A DNA stretch of 64,000 nt from Perca fluviatilis (taxonomy: Eukaryota > Chordata > Actinopteri > Perciformes > Percidae), in contig NC_053116.1 in NCBI RefSeq assembly GCF_010015445.1, forward strand, positions 11,582,173 to 11,646,172, given 5' to 3'. The stretch's first letter is position 1, and each line of letters starts with the position of its first letter. Both the position numbers and the translations under genes were made by a program. Positions 13,031 to 24,500 of the stretch are shown here, one piece after another. The notes under the pieces were generated by a model, which saw only the letters and a list, made by a program, of their open reading frames with translations, had not been told where the DNA came from and did not search any database.

Positions 13031-16000
13031 AATAATAATATAATTATTATAATAATAATTTATAATATCCGTGAGAAGGTTTCATCAAGAGGCGTGGCAT
13101 GGCCAGCAGTACATTTTCGTCACAGCACTTCCAGTCAGCCAGCTAACTTTGTCATACCAAGAGAGCTGAACAGACCTGGTACTTTGCCCTGTCTTTTACA
13201 CTAAATCAATCTTAAGTGTTGATCTAACCCTGCTGTTTAACTCTAAGTTTCTCCTCGTAAGGAAGACTTTCAAATGGCTTTGCCAAAATCAGGTCGACAA
13301 TATTAGCATTGTCTGCCATCGTGTGCAGTTTGCTAGCTGGTTAGTTCACCCCTACAACACTAGCCTAGCCTACTGTATGAATGAATGAATGAGTGAACAA
13401 ACGATCTAACAAAACGATATTAAACTCGAAGGAGGAAATGTGGGAATTAGGTTAAACTGAAACAAATGTGGTGTATAATTGTATGAAATGTATGATGAAA
13501 ATTGGCTAGCAATTTTGCCAAGCAAATACCAAGAAATAGGTTGCAGCAGTTCGTCTTTCAACTAGCTAGACTTGCAAAATCCGCGATGGGACTGAGCTGA
13601 GCTGTGCTTGAAGTTGAACAGCTTCGGCGACTTTTTATAGTACAAAATCACTGACAATCAAAAGGAGATAGAGTCCTTCGACAGATCCTCCAATCATCAC
13701 GCAGAAGCCCAGCATCCAGGCCAGCCCACTGCTCCATTGACCCCCCAGAGACGCTGAGCGTCTGTGGGTTGGATATAATCGCAGCATTTATCCAATGACC
13801 GTCTAGTTTCGAAGCAGTGAAAAAAACTGTTCAAAGCAGTCCCGTTGAAGTCAACGGACGCTAGGCTTCAACAGAGAAATGCACTGATACGCTAGGGCAA
13901 TGAATGAGAAGAAAATCGAGTCAGCTAATTCTGAACCAACTCGTCTTTGAGATGAACGTATTCTAACGCATTTTAGTCAATAAAATGTTAACACAATTGT
14001 ACGTATTTGACAATTACATTTTAGGGGAAGCTGAGCTTCCCTTGCGGTCTTAAAGAAATCGCCACTGCTCTACTCACTGACCCAACCCGGCCACAGCTAT
14101 TCCTCATTTTAAGTGAGAAGCTGCTCTTCCTCCTCCCTGCTGCGACCGACAACCACTAAACTTTATGCAAATATTTGCGTGATGACGCCACTAATGTGCG
14201 AATGAGCGTGTGACGTCATTTGCACCTAAGCCCTCTAAAATCTAAAAAGAGATGTCACAGATCTGGTCCATGGGAGACGTAAACGCTCTTATATACTAGA
14301 CAATAGAGATGTTCCAATACCAGTATCGGTATCGGCTCCGATACTGCCTAAAACGCTGGTATCGGGAAGTACTGGAGTTTATGCACCATAAAGCCCTAAA
14401 GAAAATCTACGTTAAAGTAGTTTATTTTTGTTCTTTTTCCCGTTATAACTGACTGTCAAACTGGATAATAAAAAAAGTATCTCTATCTATCTATATATAT
14501 CTATATCTATATCACATCCATACAAGGATCAAAGTATACAGTTGTTAAAACATGATAAAATATATGACACACTGGTATCGGATCAGTACTCGTATCGGCC
14601 AATACGCAAGTTCAGGTATCAGAATCTGTATTGGGAAGCAAAAATGGTATCTGGCCATCTCTACTAGACTCATCCAAGGTGGTGCGCGTCATCGTGACGT
14701 CAAAATGACGGGATATCCTGCCGGCGCGCCCGTTTTATAGCGCGTGAGCAGAGGTCGCACACGGCAAATTCTTTTTTCTTCTCAGCGGCGCGCGACTGGA
14801 TGCCAGGACTCTCAGAGTGACTGCAAGTCTCTCTGGTAAACTTACTGGGTTAAGATTATTTTTTTTTTATGCTGAATGAAAGGCTTGATCCGACCAAGTA
14901 GGTCATTGAATCAAATCGAAGCATTGACAGCAATGCTGCTGCCAGTTCTGCCGTTGTTTACCTTTTTTCTTCTTCTTCTAGTCCGTAGAAAGAGCAACGT
15001 CGGTAGCATTTGCTTATTAGCGCCACCACTGTTGATTGCAACTAGTGTCGCGAGCACCAGCGCAGGTATAAATAGTCACGGCGATCCCATGACGTCACAT
15101 TTGCACGCACCAGCTGGGCTGCGTCTAGCTTATAAGAGCCTTAAGACTTTCTTAGGTCAACACATTGACTTGATTTATTCTGTGCTCTAGCTGAGTGAAA
15201 TATGTTTCATAGAAGTGTAAGCCAAAAGGAATAGTTAATGGGATCATTTTTGCTGGATGTGCATGATGAAAAATGTTCAGGTATATAATTAATATGTGTA
15301 GCATGTTGTGTTTTACTTCTTTCCTCTCTAAATTTAATTAAATCCTCTGTTGTGGTTTATTTTCCAGCTCCTGGAGATGTCTTTTAATGCACTAGGAGAC
15401 ATAGAGAGCAGTATTCCAGTCAGTCCTCTGCATCTCGCTGTAAGTGTTTCACATTTAACCAACCCCCTGGGTCAAAACGGGTTGTAATCAACCTCCTTAA
15501 TGTGGACTACATGCAGAGTTGTGAATGCCCTCCTCTGCTCCTCAGGCTGATAAGGGCCACTGGCAGGCGCTGCGTGTGCTGACGGAGACTGCGGCCTATG
15601 TGGACATGCAGGATGCTGCAGGCCGTTCTGTGCTCTACTTGGCTGCCCAGAAAGGCTACGCCCGCTGTGTGGAGGTGCTGTTGGCTCAGGGGGCCTCCTG
15701 TCTCCTCAATGACAACCGCCTCATGTGGACCCCAATTCATGTTGCGGGTATAGTGCTCTCTGCTGGAAGATTTCATGGCACAGCATTGTTTCAGATTGCT
15801 ACCACCCTGAATAGTGTCAATTTTATGTTACAGAGAATACACATATACTGTGTGTGTATGTGTGTGTGTATATATATATATAATTATTCTCTCTCTCCTG
15901 TACTTTGTTTCATGCCAGCTTCCAATGGTCACTCTGACTGCCTGCGCATGATGATTGAATATGGGGAGGAGGGGGATCTCACCAACGTTGCAGACAAATT

Positions 16001-19000
16001 TGGCCAGTGAGTTGTTTTCTTTTGAAAAGCATGGTTTAGATAATTTGACCAATGAGCATACAGTGAAAAAGCACATATAGTTATTGTCACTTCTGTCCCC
16101 TTCAGGACTCCTTTGATGCTAGCTGTTCTGGCAGGTCACACTGACTGCGTCCACTTCCTGTTGGAGAAGGGTGCCTTGCCAGATGCCAAGGACAAGAGGA
16201 GCAGCACGGCTTTGCACAGAGGGGTAGGTCAAAAACGCTGCACCATAGCGTTCAGCATCAGCTGCACCACAAAGCTCATACAAGACTAACTGGTGGTTAA
16301 AGTGCTAGTGTTGGTCAACTACAACAGAAGACAACATTGACAGTGTAAAGTGTTTCACCTACATTCTCATTACCAACTATAGTAGTTAAGATTAGGGGTG
16401 CGACAAAATATCGACACGGCAGTATATCTTTGTGCGATATGAGAATTGATACACTGGCACCAAAAATTTTGGTTAACAAAGTTAGACGTTAGATTTCCCT
16501 GCTCCCAGTTTCGCTACTTCATGGCTCCTTGAGGTGGCGCTCAACACGTGAATGAGGTAGCGCCCTTTATATGGAGAGTGTGGCCAACTCAAATCATGGG
16601 TGCCTTATTGGATACCAACGTCAGATGACTCTACAGTGTAACCCTATGGTGCGAATATGCTATCTTGAAATAAATCGCTTATTTTCACCATTATCAACGT
16701 TTGTCAATATGTAAAAGGCCCTTATGGAAATATTACAGTGTATATTTACCTTCTATATCGTCAATGGACCTAAAAAAAAAAAGCCCATGTAGTGAGTGAC
16801 CACGTCGCCTAATAAGTCTCTGAGCAGTGTTTACCTTTCTAATGTCCGCTAGCATACAGGCTAACTATAGCTAGCTTTGTGTGCAACATAACAAAAACCC
16901 ACCCATCTCAGAGGAGTGAAGCTCAATATTTCATTCAGTAAACTTATGGTACAAAAGGAGCACTAACGCCACAGGTCTTATGTTGACAACGTGGACGCAG
17001 ATGTAGGAAACTCCGAAGGCAGTTGAAATATTTACCTAGCAGGCTAGGCTAACGCTGTTACGCTAACAAACGTCGGCGTAGAGTTAGCTAGCTGTCTAAA
17101 CTTGTGAAAAGCCGAACAACATCCCCGTCCAAGCTGTGTTTCACTTTCCCTCCAATATTATTTTGAAGATAATAAAGGCACCTGGACTCAGTTGAGACCA
17201 AAAGCCATAGCTATGACTGTGGCAAGATCACAAGCATTTAGGTACATGGAGTGCTAGCGAAAAAGCTAATGCTAGCATAAGGCTAACTTCAAACTTCATT
17301 CATTTCTAAAGCAGTGTTAGAACTTTTTTGACAGCATGGTACACATTAACGATGGTATTACTATATTTGTCCTATGTAATTTGTTATCATATCAAAGAGA
17401 GAAATTGACATTTACCTCACACAATAATGAAAAGCTCCCATACTTTTTGGTTCACGGGGGACTTGTGAAATCTTTTGCTGCTTCCCTGTCTTTCATTGCA
17501 GCCCAATGCCCAACAGTTGGGCATTTTTTCAGTGATTTTATGTCATTTTTTTCCCAATAATTTATTAAATTTTTCCACTATTCCCTGCGCTCTGTCAATG
17601 GGAATCAGATGAATGTTGGTATCAAACATGGAGTCCACGAAACACATGACCACCTCGGAACCAATCACATAACGGGATAGCTCAGAACATTCAATTCCCT
17701 AGTTGGCCACACTCTCTATATAAAAGGCGCTGGAATCAGGGAAACTTGAACATAAGTTAAGTAGCCTAGGGAGAGGTTTTTAAACTGGATGGGGGACAGC
17801 AGTTTGAGTCCTGTAATTTTAATTTACAGACTGAAAAATTTGTGCTGCAGAATTGTGCCGTTTTCTAACAGTTTGGACTTGCGGTAAATAAAGAGAGAAA
17901 ACCTGCACTTAACCTTTTCACAAGCATTTTGTATTCATAGTTAGACCGATGTCGTGATGTATCATCATAGGATTGTCTAGCAATATATTGATTATCGCAG
18001 AATTGTATTGTAACCGTGAGGTACCCTGTGATTCCCACCCCTAGTTAAGATAATCCAGTTAAATGGGTACCTGCCTGATGATGAAGTTGTCTAATCACCC
18101 CTCGCTGGTGTTTGTTCAGGCGGTGTTGGGCCATGATGACTGCGTGACAGCCCTGCTGGAGCACAAAGCTTCTGCACTGTGTCGGGACATCCAGGGTAGG
18201 ACACCGCTGCACTATGCTGCATCCAGAGGCCACACGGACATCCTGGCCAGTCTGGTCCAGGCCGCCATGGCAACAGACCCACACGATAAACTGCTGGACA
18301 ACAAACAATATACCCCATTTCACTGGGCTGCTTACAAAGGTTTGCTTAGTTTGATCGACTGGAAATGGCCAATCTCTAAATGTTGCAATTAATCACCGTA
18401 GCAACTGTTGTCTATAATGCTGAATGTGTTTGTTGTCAGGGCATGAAGACTGTTTGGAGGTTTTACTTGAATTCAAAACATTTATCCATGAAGAGGGAAA
18501 CCCGTTCACCCCCCTGCACTGTGCTCTGTAAGTATTAACTTGGCATATGCTTTTGTCTTGTCTTACTGTGTCAAAACTAACAAATAAACACACAATTTTT
18601 AGGTTTAGATGAAGTCATCATTTCATTAACTCGGCCGTCTTGTTTGCAGGATGAATGGCCACAGCGGGGCAGCAGAGAGGCTGCTGGAGTCTGCTGGGGT
18701 CCACATGATCAACACCAGAGATGCCAAAGGAAGGTGAGACTGCAGAACAAAAGATGTAATTCATGTACTTGGGTACATCTGGAGTTCAGAAAGAAAGTAG
18801 AGCCTAATGAAGTGTCTTTTATTTTTAGTTATTTTTTATTTTTTTTTTAAAGCTGATATTGAATGTATTTGTCATCATTATAGAGTAAGCAGTGTTACCG
18901 AAACCTCTTCCTTCGTCTGTCTATTCAAGTAATCGGTCATTAAGGCCTCGTGCATTGTACTTAAAGTGCTCATATTATGCTTATTTTCAGGTTCATAATT

Positions 19001-22000
19001 GTATTTAGAGGTTGTACCAAAATAGGTTTACATGGTTTAATTTTTAAAAAACACCATATTTTTGTTGTACTGCACATTGCTGCAGCTCCTCTTTTCACTC
19101 TGTGTTTTGAGCTCTCCGTTTTAGCTAAAGAGTGAGGCATCTCACTTCTGTTCCATCTTTGTTGGGAGTCGCACATGTGCAGTAGCTAGGTAAGGACTAC
19201 TAGCCAGTCAGAAGCAGACTGTGAGGGCGTGCCACGCTAGCAGCTAGGCGAGCATTATAACGTGTGTTGCAAAGTGTCGCACGTTCGTCACGGAAATAAA
19301 GGCTGGACTACAATAGAGCTGTTTGGAGCGGTTTGTGAACAGTGTTTTCTGTTGGAGATGGTAAGTGCCTTTGGGGTGGGCTTTGTCACTGTAAACCTAT
19401 AACGTGCACAAAAAAGATATATAACACAATAAAGGAAAGGGAAAAAGCATAATATGAGCACTTTGAAGCCTGCCCCTGAAGCTCTAACACTGATCATTTT
19501 CGTAATTGTTTGGATTGTCTGCGCCTATAGGACCCCACTGCATGCCGCTGCATTTGCTGAGGATGTCGCGGGACTTCAGCTGGTGCTTCGCCATGGGACA
19601 GAGATCAACGCCGTGGACAATAGTGGATGCTCTGCTCTGATGGTAGCTGCTGACAAGGGACACAGTGGCACCGTGGGTAAGTCTTTGACTCGTTGTACTT
19701 GTAGGATTCTGAAGAGCTAGTTGTTTCCTTTTAAAGGTCCCATGGCATGAACATTTCACTTTTTGTTGTTTTAATTAATATGAGTTCCCCCAGCCTGCCT
19801 ATGGTCCCCCAGTGGCTAGAAATGGTGATAGGTGTAAACCGAGCCCTGGGTATCCTGCTCTGCCTTTGAGAAAATGAAAGCTCAGATGGGCCGATCTGGA
19901 ATCTTGCTCCTTATGAGGTCATAAGGAGCAAGGTTACCTCTCCTTTCTCTGCTTTGCCCGCCCAGAGAATTTGGCCCACCCATGAGAGAGAGACATAATG
20001 GCTTTCAAATGAGCAAAGTGGCAGTTGGTCAAGACCACACCCCCCACCCTCTAGTGGCTGTAATTCTGCACCAAGGCTTAATTTCAGGAAAGAGACTTCA
20101 GATACAGTATTATGGGACCACTAAGGTGTGTGTATATATAAAAGCATCCAAAGAACACAATGTCATGGGACCTTTAAGAATACATAGCTTGTTTTGCATT
20201 GCCTCTGACCACAATTGTCAGATCAGGACATCTGTAGTTGCAGCAAATGTCTTTGTTGTCACCCAGCCATCCTCCTTCACCGGGCCAAGGCTGACCTGAC
20301 ACTGCTGGATGAGAACAAGAACACCGCCCTGCACCTGGCCTGCAGCAAGGTACACAAAGCTCCACTGTGGTGTTCTGAGCATTAACACCTGAGTGTAATG
20401 TTGTACCCTATCTTTGCGTGCAAAACAACTCTATAGACAGAAGCCCACACGTTTTTTCCACTAGTCTTTTTGTTTTGTCCCTCAGGCTCATGAGATGTGT
20501 GCCCTGCTGATTCTGGGAGAGATCCACAGTCCCACACTTATAAATGCCACCAACAGCGCTCTGCAAATGTGAGAAGCTAATAACATATTTAAGCTATTAA
20601 TAAAAAAAGGGGGGGCAAAGAACATGGAGTTTATTGGGATTTTCTGTAAATAATTGTGAGCCTACATTTCTACAAAAGCACTTTTAGGTCAATAGCCTTG
20701 AAATGCTGTGTTTTATTGATTCCTCTGTTTTACACCTGGCCACCACTGGAAGTTACAATAGTATGTCTGCCAGCTGTCTCTCAAACCCTCCCCTGTTCTC
20801 CTCCAGGCCCCTCCATCTTGCAGCACGTAATGGCCTGGCTACGGTGGTGCAGGCACTGCTGAGTAGAGGAGCCACTGTGCTGGCTGTGGATGAGGAAGGT
20901 GAGGCCTTTTCATGCTTTGTAAGCCAGTTCAGCTCATGCAGTATGTGCAGTAAGTGCTGTGTTACATTTAAGTAAGACTATATATATATGCCGTAACATC
21001 ATGTTTGGGCAAAAATTAGTTAGTCACTTTTGGGGTATTTGAGACCTCCTTTATCATGTGAATAAATATCGTGGGTCAATTTGATAGTTTTAACGAGAAA
21101 ATAAAGGGCTATGACAACCGTAACATCCAAAACCATACGAGAAACCACAGCAGAACGCTGTAACAGCTGTTACGGCTCTTCGCCTTTGTTCCGACACGCT
21201 GAAGTTGAGTTAAGGTGTTCTGCCTTTGTTTAGCCAGGCATCAAGAGAGATGTTACTGTGCCGCCGTGATGTTACTGTACTCTGGCCTCATCATACTGTC
21301 AAAGTTTGCCGCTTTTAATTGTCACCAAACCACGTAACATACACACAACATATCTTTCAAATAAAGTGACGATGGTATGTCAGTGTCCGTGACAGCCCGT
21401 AGCTAGCTAACTTTATCACGTAGCGCTAACGGTGATGCTGACACACCTCCTCACTTGGCAGAGCCTCACATCAGACGCCGAAAACCAATTATTAAATACA
21501 TAGGCATCCTACCTTTCCATGCAATCCGATATAATCCATGGAAGATATAATCCATAGCAAAACACGTCATCGGCTGTATCCACAAAAATCCATACGTGTT
21601 TGAGCGATATTTCCTTCTTGCAGGTGTTCATGTCAAATCTTACACAAATCCATAATAGCACTAAGCTAGTTATTGCTAACGTCCGTACAAAGTATGCTAA
21701 CCTAAATGTTATCTCAGAATTAAAAAGTAGTAATCCAAGTCGAGTTCGTTGACTGTGCATCTTGAGCAGTTTGGTGGCCCTTAACCAGGGGCGATTCTAG
21801 GATCAGACCTTTAGGGGGGCTCAGCCCCTAATGAGAATATGACAAGGATACAGTGCCTTGCAAAAGTGTTAAACATTATATATTTATTGTTAAACAATAA
21901 ATATACCTTTTGTATTCAATTATATTTAAATTATCTTTTATTGAGAAAATATTTCTTGTATTTATTCATACTGTATACTGTACTGCAAAGCAACTTATCT

Positions 22001-23832
22001 GTCATACTGTTCTACTGTGTTAGTATTGCCACACTATCCTGATCATTATAGCAGTAAATAGGAACAACCAAATGTCTTCTATATAATTTAAAACAAATAC
22101 CATGATGACTAGACCTTGGTTAGGTGTTCTTATAATGGTGTATAATGTAAGTATGGTGAACAGCAAGCAAATATTGATTATATGTCAGTTACTGCCTTTT
22201 GCCTTTGCATGACTCCTTGTTTTTGGCACATGATACAAAGGCCGAGTACAGTAACTGCCAAACAAGGGTCAAAGGTCAATTTTGAACTCAAGATTTTTTG
22301 CTTACAAACATTTCTTCATTATAACTAGTTGTCAAATTTTGGGAGTTCTACCTATAATACTTTTGTCTGGACAAAACAGAAACTTTAAAGTCATTTTTCT
22401 CAGTTTCACACTCTAGCGAGTTAAGGTCTTTTGCCTTTGCAGGGCAGTATTCTGCTGACTATTTCTAAAGGTGTATGATGAACACACTTGGGCTGCCCCC
22501 TCTTAGACGATTTGTTGACTAATCTATTTGTTTTGGTTTTGGTCTTGGTCGACTAAGATTTCTTTAGACAATTAGTCATTTTTTTTATGCTTTTTTTATG
22601 CTGAATGACTTATTTTCAAGAAACCTAAGAGCACATCTCCGGTAAACACAAGATTTTTGTGGAGAATCAAAGATCTGTCGATGAAATCAACTAATCAATA
22701 TTGTGTCGGTTGACTACGAATTTCTTTAGTCAAGGGACAGCCCTACACCCCAGGGCTGCCAACTAAAAGTCAGCGATTGAAGCCCTCAGTCGAGAAGACC
22801 TTGAGTCGACTCACATCAGTCAGTCGAATCGCAGCTTCTTATTTTTTTTGGGGGGGCTCATCGTAGTCTGTGCAATGCAGGAGCCATTGCATGGCAGGCT
22901 GTAAATTTAGAAACTGAGTCTTGTCTGAAAATGACCCACCCAAAAAAACTAACTGTGATAGAAGTACAGAATGGTAATAAAAAGGCAGGGCAACGCGACT
23001 CGCGTCTGTTGGCCCTCCGGTGTTTACTGCAATGAGGTCGGCTAAACAACGTCTGAACCAGACGATAATACCTCCTCCTTTACTGCCATCCCTTGTGACT
23101 AAGTGCTCAGCTGACAGCGCTGTCAGCATCCTTGGCAGGAGAGGCGCTCTGCGGTGTGCTAGGATTTTACAGCCACATATCACAAAATGACAGATGATAA
23201 ACAAAGGCATTAAAACCTGGGGTTTTGCAGGTAAAACATGAGACTCCTTCCAGGTAGTGTACAGTGGGTTTTTAGAGCTGTCACTGGTCTCATCAGTGTC
23301 AGCAGTTGGGACTGCTGACACTGATGAGACCAGTGACATTGAACCAAAAATTTAAAGTTGCACGGCGTAAAAACAAAACGTTGAGTAGAAAGGTGCTTAA
23401 AAGCTGCATGAAACTGACGGAAGCTGCAGGGTGAGGATTCTCTGTGGGTTCATCATTACTCGCAACACCCTTTTTTCCCAAGACGTTTGCCAAATGTAAT
23501 TCACATGTGATGTTCAAGTTGTATGTGAGCACTCATGTGAATTTGTTGTCTGTCAATCAGGCCACACCCCAGCCCTGGCCTGTGCTCCCAACAAGGACGT
23601 GGCAGACTGCCTGGCTCTAATCCTCTCTACCATGAAGCCTTTCCCCCAGCGGGACCCTTCCTCCTGCTCCTGCTCCTCTCCCACCGTCTCCCCCTCCCCG
23701 GGTCTCAACTTGCTGAAGCACTGCGGCATCACCGCCGCCTGCGCCCCCCTGCCCAGCAACGGCCTCCACAACGGCTACGTCAAAGACCGCCACGGTGCGC
23801 CGGTTGGCCTGGACGGGTGTCTGTCTGAGTGA
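4853..23832 (+). CDS. ankrd52: Serine/threonine-protein phosphatase 6 regulatory ankyrin repeat subunit C; 28 coding exons
   Basis: Coding exons: 4853-4879, 5429-5515, 5657-5735, 5941-6011, 6230-6430, 6567-6654, 6955-7097, 7326-7538, 7967-8045, 8143-8257, 8471-8553, 8636-8753, 8873-8941, 9077-9217, 10475-10537, 10717-10828, 15368-15439, 15546-15747, 15919-16006, 16106-16223, 18120-18339, 18440-18527, 18650-18733, 19531-19676, 20267-20349, 20486-20568, 20807-20898, 23561-23832. All introns are GT-AG with consistent phase; the sum is 3237 nt (1078 aa; human protein 1076). The N-terminus is MGVLNIADQ and the end is GLDGCLSE. Nearly the whole protein is ankyrin repeats (TPLHxAA motifs), about 28 units. 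The QLYSIVSS insert and acidic NDEDEAKE linker mark ANKRD52 rather than ANKRD28. The family is a scaffold for PP6 catalytic subunit, and ANKRD52-PP6 dephosphorylates Argonaute2. Fish duplicates exist in some lineages, so an a/b suffix is possible. No frameshift or stop seen. Confidence 0.97.
6524..6560. repeat. (TTTG)n microsatellite next to a 3' splice site
   Basis: A run of TTTG units directly precedes the TTTCACAG acceptor of ankrd52 exon 6, so it also forms the polypyrimidine-like tract of intron 5. Confidence 0.9.
9555..10244. mobile_element. Fold-back MITE of about 690 bp with arms of roughly 320 bp, flanked by TTAA
   Basis: In ankrd52 intron 14. Both ends abut TTAA (9551-9554 and 10245-10248). 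The left end AGGAACACGCCGACTTATTG is the exact reverse complement of the right end. The inverted similarity runs inward to about 9885 and from about 9935, leaving a short centre. TTAA target choice is the hallmark of piggyBac-type transposases. No transposase is encoded, so it is non-autonomous. Confidence 0.85.
11040..11337. mobile_element. hAT-type MITE, family 1, copy 1, with 8-bp TSD
   Basis: In ankrd52 intron 16. The ends are TAGGGCTG and CAGCCCTA. The 8-bp duplication ATTATTAC is exact at 11032-11039 and 11338-11345. The interior contains repeated TTAGTCGA / TCGACTAA motifs. A related copy lies at 22488-22745. Confidence 0.88.
11436..11632 (+). mobile_element. Degenerate interspersed repeat, copy 2
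   Basis: Begins near GGGCCGGTTACCGGTTTC and includes GAAATCCCTCTCCCTGCC. It is the plus-strand counterpart of 1794-2003. Confidence 0.6.
11942..12559. mobile_element. hAT-type element, 618 bp, with 8-bp TSD
   Basis: The ends are TAGGCCTGTCACGATAACA and CGCGACAGGCCTA. The duplication TCGTCGGT is exact at 11934-11941 and 12560-12567. No transposase reading frame was found. Confidence 0.88.
12730..14094 (-). mobile_element. tRNA-derived SINE, copy 1, interrupted by a hAT element
   Basis: The 17-bp duplication AGCTATTCCTCATTTTA flanks it at 12713-12729 and 14095-14111. Read on the minus strand the head is a tRNA-like region, with GGGTTCGAATCCGACC (B box) on one side of the insertion and TGGGTCAGTGAG (A box) on the other. 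The tail is T-rich on the plus strand. The SINE is antisense to ankrd52 and was split by the element at 12902-14067. Confidence 0.88.
12902..14067. mobile_element. hAT-type element (CAGTGGCG ends), 1166 bp, nested in a SINE
   Basis: Terminal inverted repeats are CAGTGGCG and CGCCACTG. The 8-bp duplication CTCTACTC is exact at 12894-12901 and 14068-14075 and is itself SINE sequence. The ends resemble Charlie-like hAT elements. It contains an AT-rich (TAA)n stretch at about 12975-13060. No transposase is recognisable. Confidence 0.85.
14304..14663. mobile_element. hAT-type MITE, 360 bp
   Basis: The ends are TAGAGATGTTCC and GGCCATCTCTA. The flanks CTAGACAA (14296-14303) and CTAGACTC (14664-14671) agree at 6 of 8 positions, as expected for an aged duplication. 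The interior has repeated GTATCGG motifs. Confidence 0.72.
14670..15130. other. CpG- and CRE-rich intronic segment with imperfect inverted ends
   Basis: In ankrd52 intron 16. GTGACGTCAAAATGACG near 14695 is mirrored by CATGACGTCACATTTGC near 15090. In between lie GGCGCGCC, GGCGCGCG and two TATA-like stretches (TTTTATAG, TATAAATAG). It may be an old inverted-repeat transposon or a solo terminal repeat that carries promoter-like motifs. A 104-codon open frame at 14876-15190 contains a hydrophobic run but has no family match I know. Confidence 0.4.
16393..18043. mobile_element. hAT-type element, 1651 bp, with 8-bp TSD
   Basis: In ankrd52 intron 20. The ends are TAGGGGTG and CACCCCTA. The duplication GTTAAGAT is exact at 16385-16392 and 18044-18051. 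The subterminal parts carry ATATCG/CGATAT-type repeats. Inside, CCTTTATATGGAGAGTGTGG near 16562 is matched in inverted form near 17702-17730 (CCACACTCTCTATATAAAAGG), suggesting a second, nested fold-back. No intact transposase was found. Confidence 0.87.
18965..19462. mobile_element. TTAA-flanked MITE, AGTGCTCATATTATGC family, copy 1
   Basis: In ankrd52 intron 23. It starts after TTAA (18961-18964) with AGTGCTCATATTATGC and ends GCATAATATGAGCACT, followed by TTGA, a one-base decay of TTAA. It belongs to the same family as 55871-56385, in opposite orientation. Confidence 0.85.
19735..20173. mobile_element. TTAA-flanked MITE, AGGTCCCATGG family
   Basis: In ankrd52 intron 24. TTAA occurs at 19731-19734 and 20174-20177. 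The ends AGGTCCCATGGCAT and ATGTCATGGGACCT are inverted repeats with one mismatch. It contains an internal short palindrome around 19912-19934 (CTCCTTATGAGGTCATAAGG). Confidence 0.85.
22488..22745. mobile_element. hAT-type MITE, family 1, copy 2
   Basis: In ankrd52 intron 27. The end GGGCTGCCCCCTCTTAG and the far end ACAGCCCTA match the copy at 11040-11337, as do the internal GACTAATC / TAAGATTTCTTTAG motifs. No clear duplication remains at its flanks. Confidence 0.75.
23279..23338. repeat. Perfect hairpin, 28-bp arms with a 4-nt loop
   Basis: The arm 23279-23306 (starting TGTCACTGGTCTCATCAG) and the arm 23311-23338 are exact reverse complements separated by TGGG. It lies in ankrd52 intron 27, about 220 bp before the last coding exon. 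Confidence 0.95.
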
Positions 23833-23942
23833 GGTCACGTGCCCCCCTCAGTCAGCTGCTATCACCATCATCACCACCAGGGGGGGGGACTCCCTTTAAC
23901 ATGGCCCAGAGGACCAGGAGAGCACCCACCCACATGTCTGTT

Positions 23943-23945
<3 letters not shown>

Positions 23946-24023
<78 letters not shown>

Positions 24024-24039
24024 TGTGTGTGTGTGTGCG
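23946..24039. repeat. (GT)n microsatellite
   Basis: About 94 bp of GT with one A interruption, just downstream of the ankrd52 stop codon. If the 3'UTR reading is right this is transcribed as a GU repeat. Confidence 0.97.
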
Positions 24040-24411
24040 TGAGTGTCTGGTCTTCTCTTGAGGTGCAGTCAAACCTAATATGCAATTAGATCCCATTCCT
24101 CCATCTCCTAGTAGTGCTTAATAGGACGGATGGAATAGAGGCCGATTGCTCTACAGGGTCACTCAGATGAAGCGTGGCATCCAAAAACAAACACTAGCAA
24201 TCTGGCCATCTCTAAATCATTTAACCCTTTAAAACCCATGTCGACATAGTTAAATAACCGACATATAAGAGCATGGAAACCTCTGTATCCTTGACTGTCT
24301 TTCTCTTCATATCACTCAATACAAAAGTCATATCGTGTTTAATCAGTTGTGGTGACCTTGTAGAGGAACATACAGCCTTCCCAAAAGAACGATCAAAGAG
24401 TTTCTTTGTTT

Positions 24412-24500
24412 GTTTTTTTGATTCTCTTTTTTTTTTTTTTTTGTTGGGGTGTTTTTTTTTTTTGTTGGGGTTTTTTTTTTTTTCACTTTATTTTTTTTTT
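24412..24500. repeat. T-rich low-complexity tract
   Basis: Runs of T interrupted by GTTGGGG motifs. It lies in the inferred ankrd52 3'UTR. Confidence 0.9.

Noticed and set aside
14876..15190. Small membrane protein frame with a hydrophobic segment
   Set aside because: Lies in an ankrd52 intron inside repeat-like DNA, has no known family and no splice or codon support.
23553..23838. Minus-strand frames opposite the last ankrd52 exon
   Set aside because: The plus strand encodes the conserved ANKRD52 C-terminus ending GLDGCLSE; the others are shadows of GC-rich codons.
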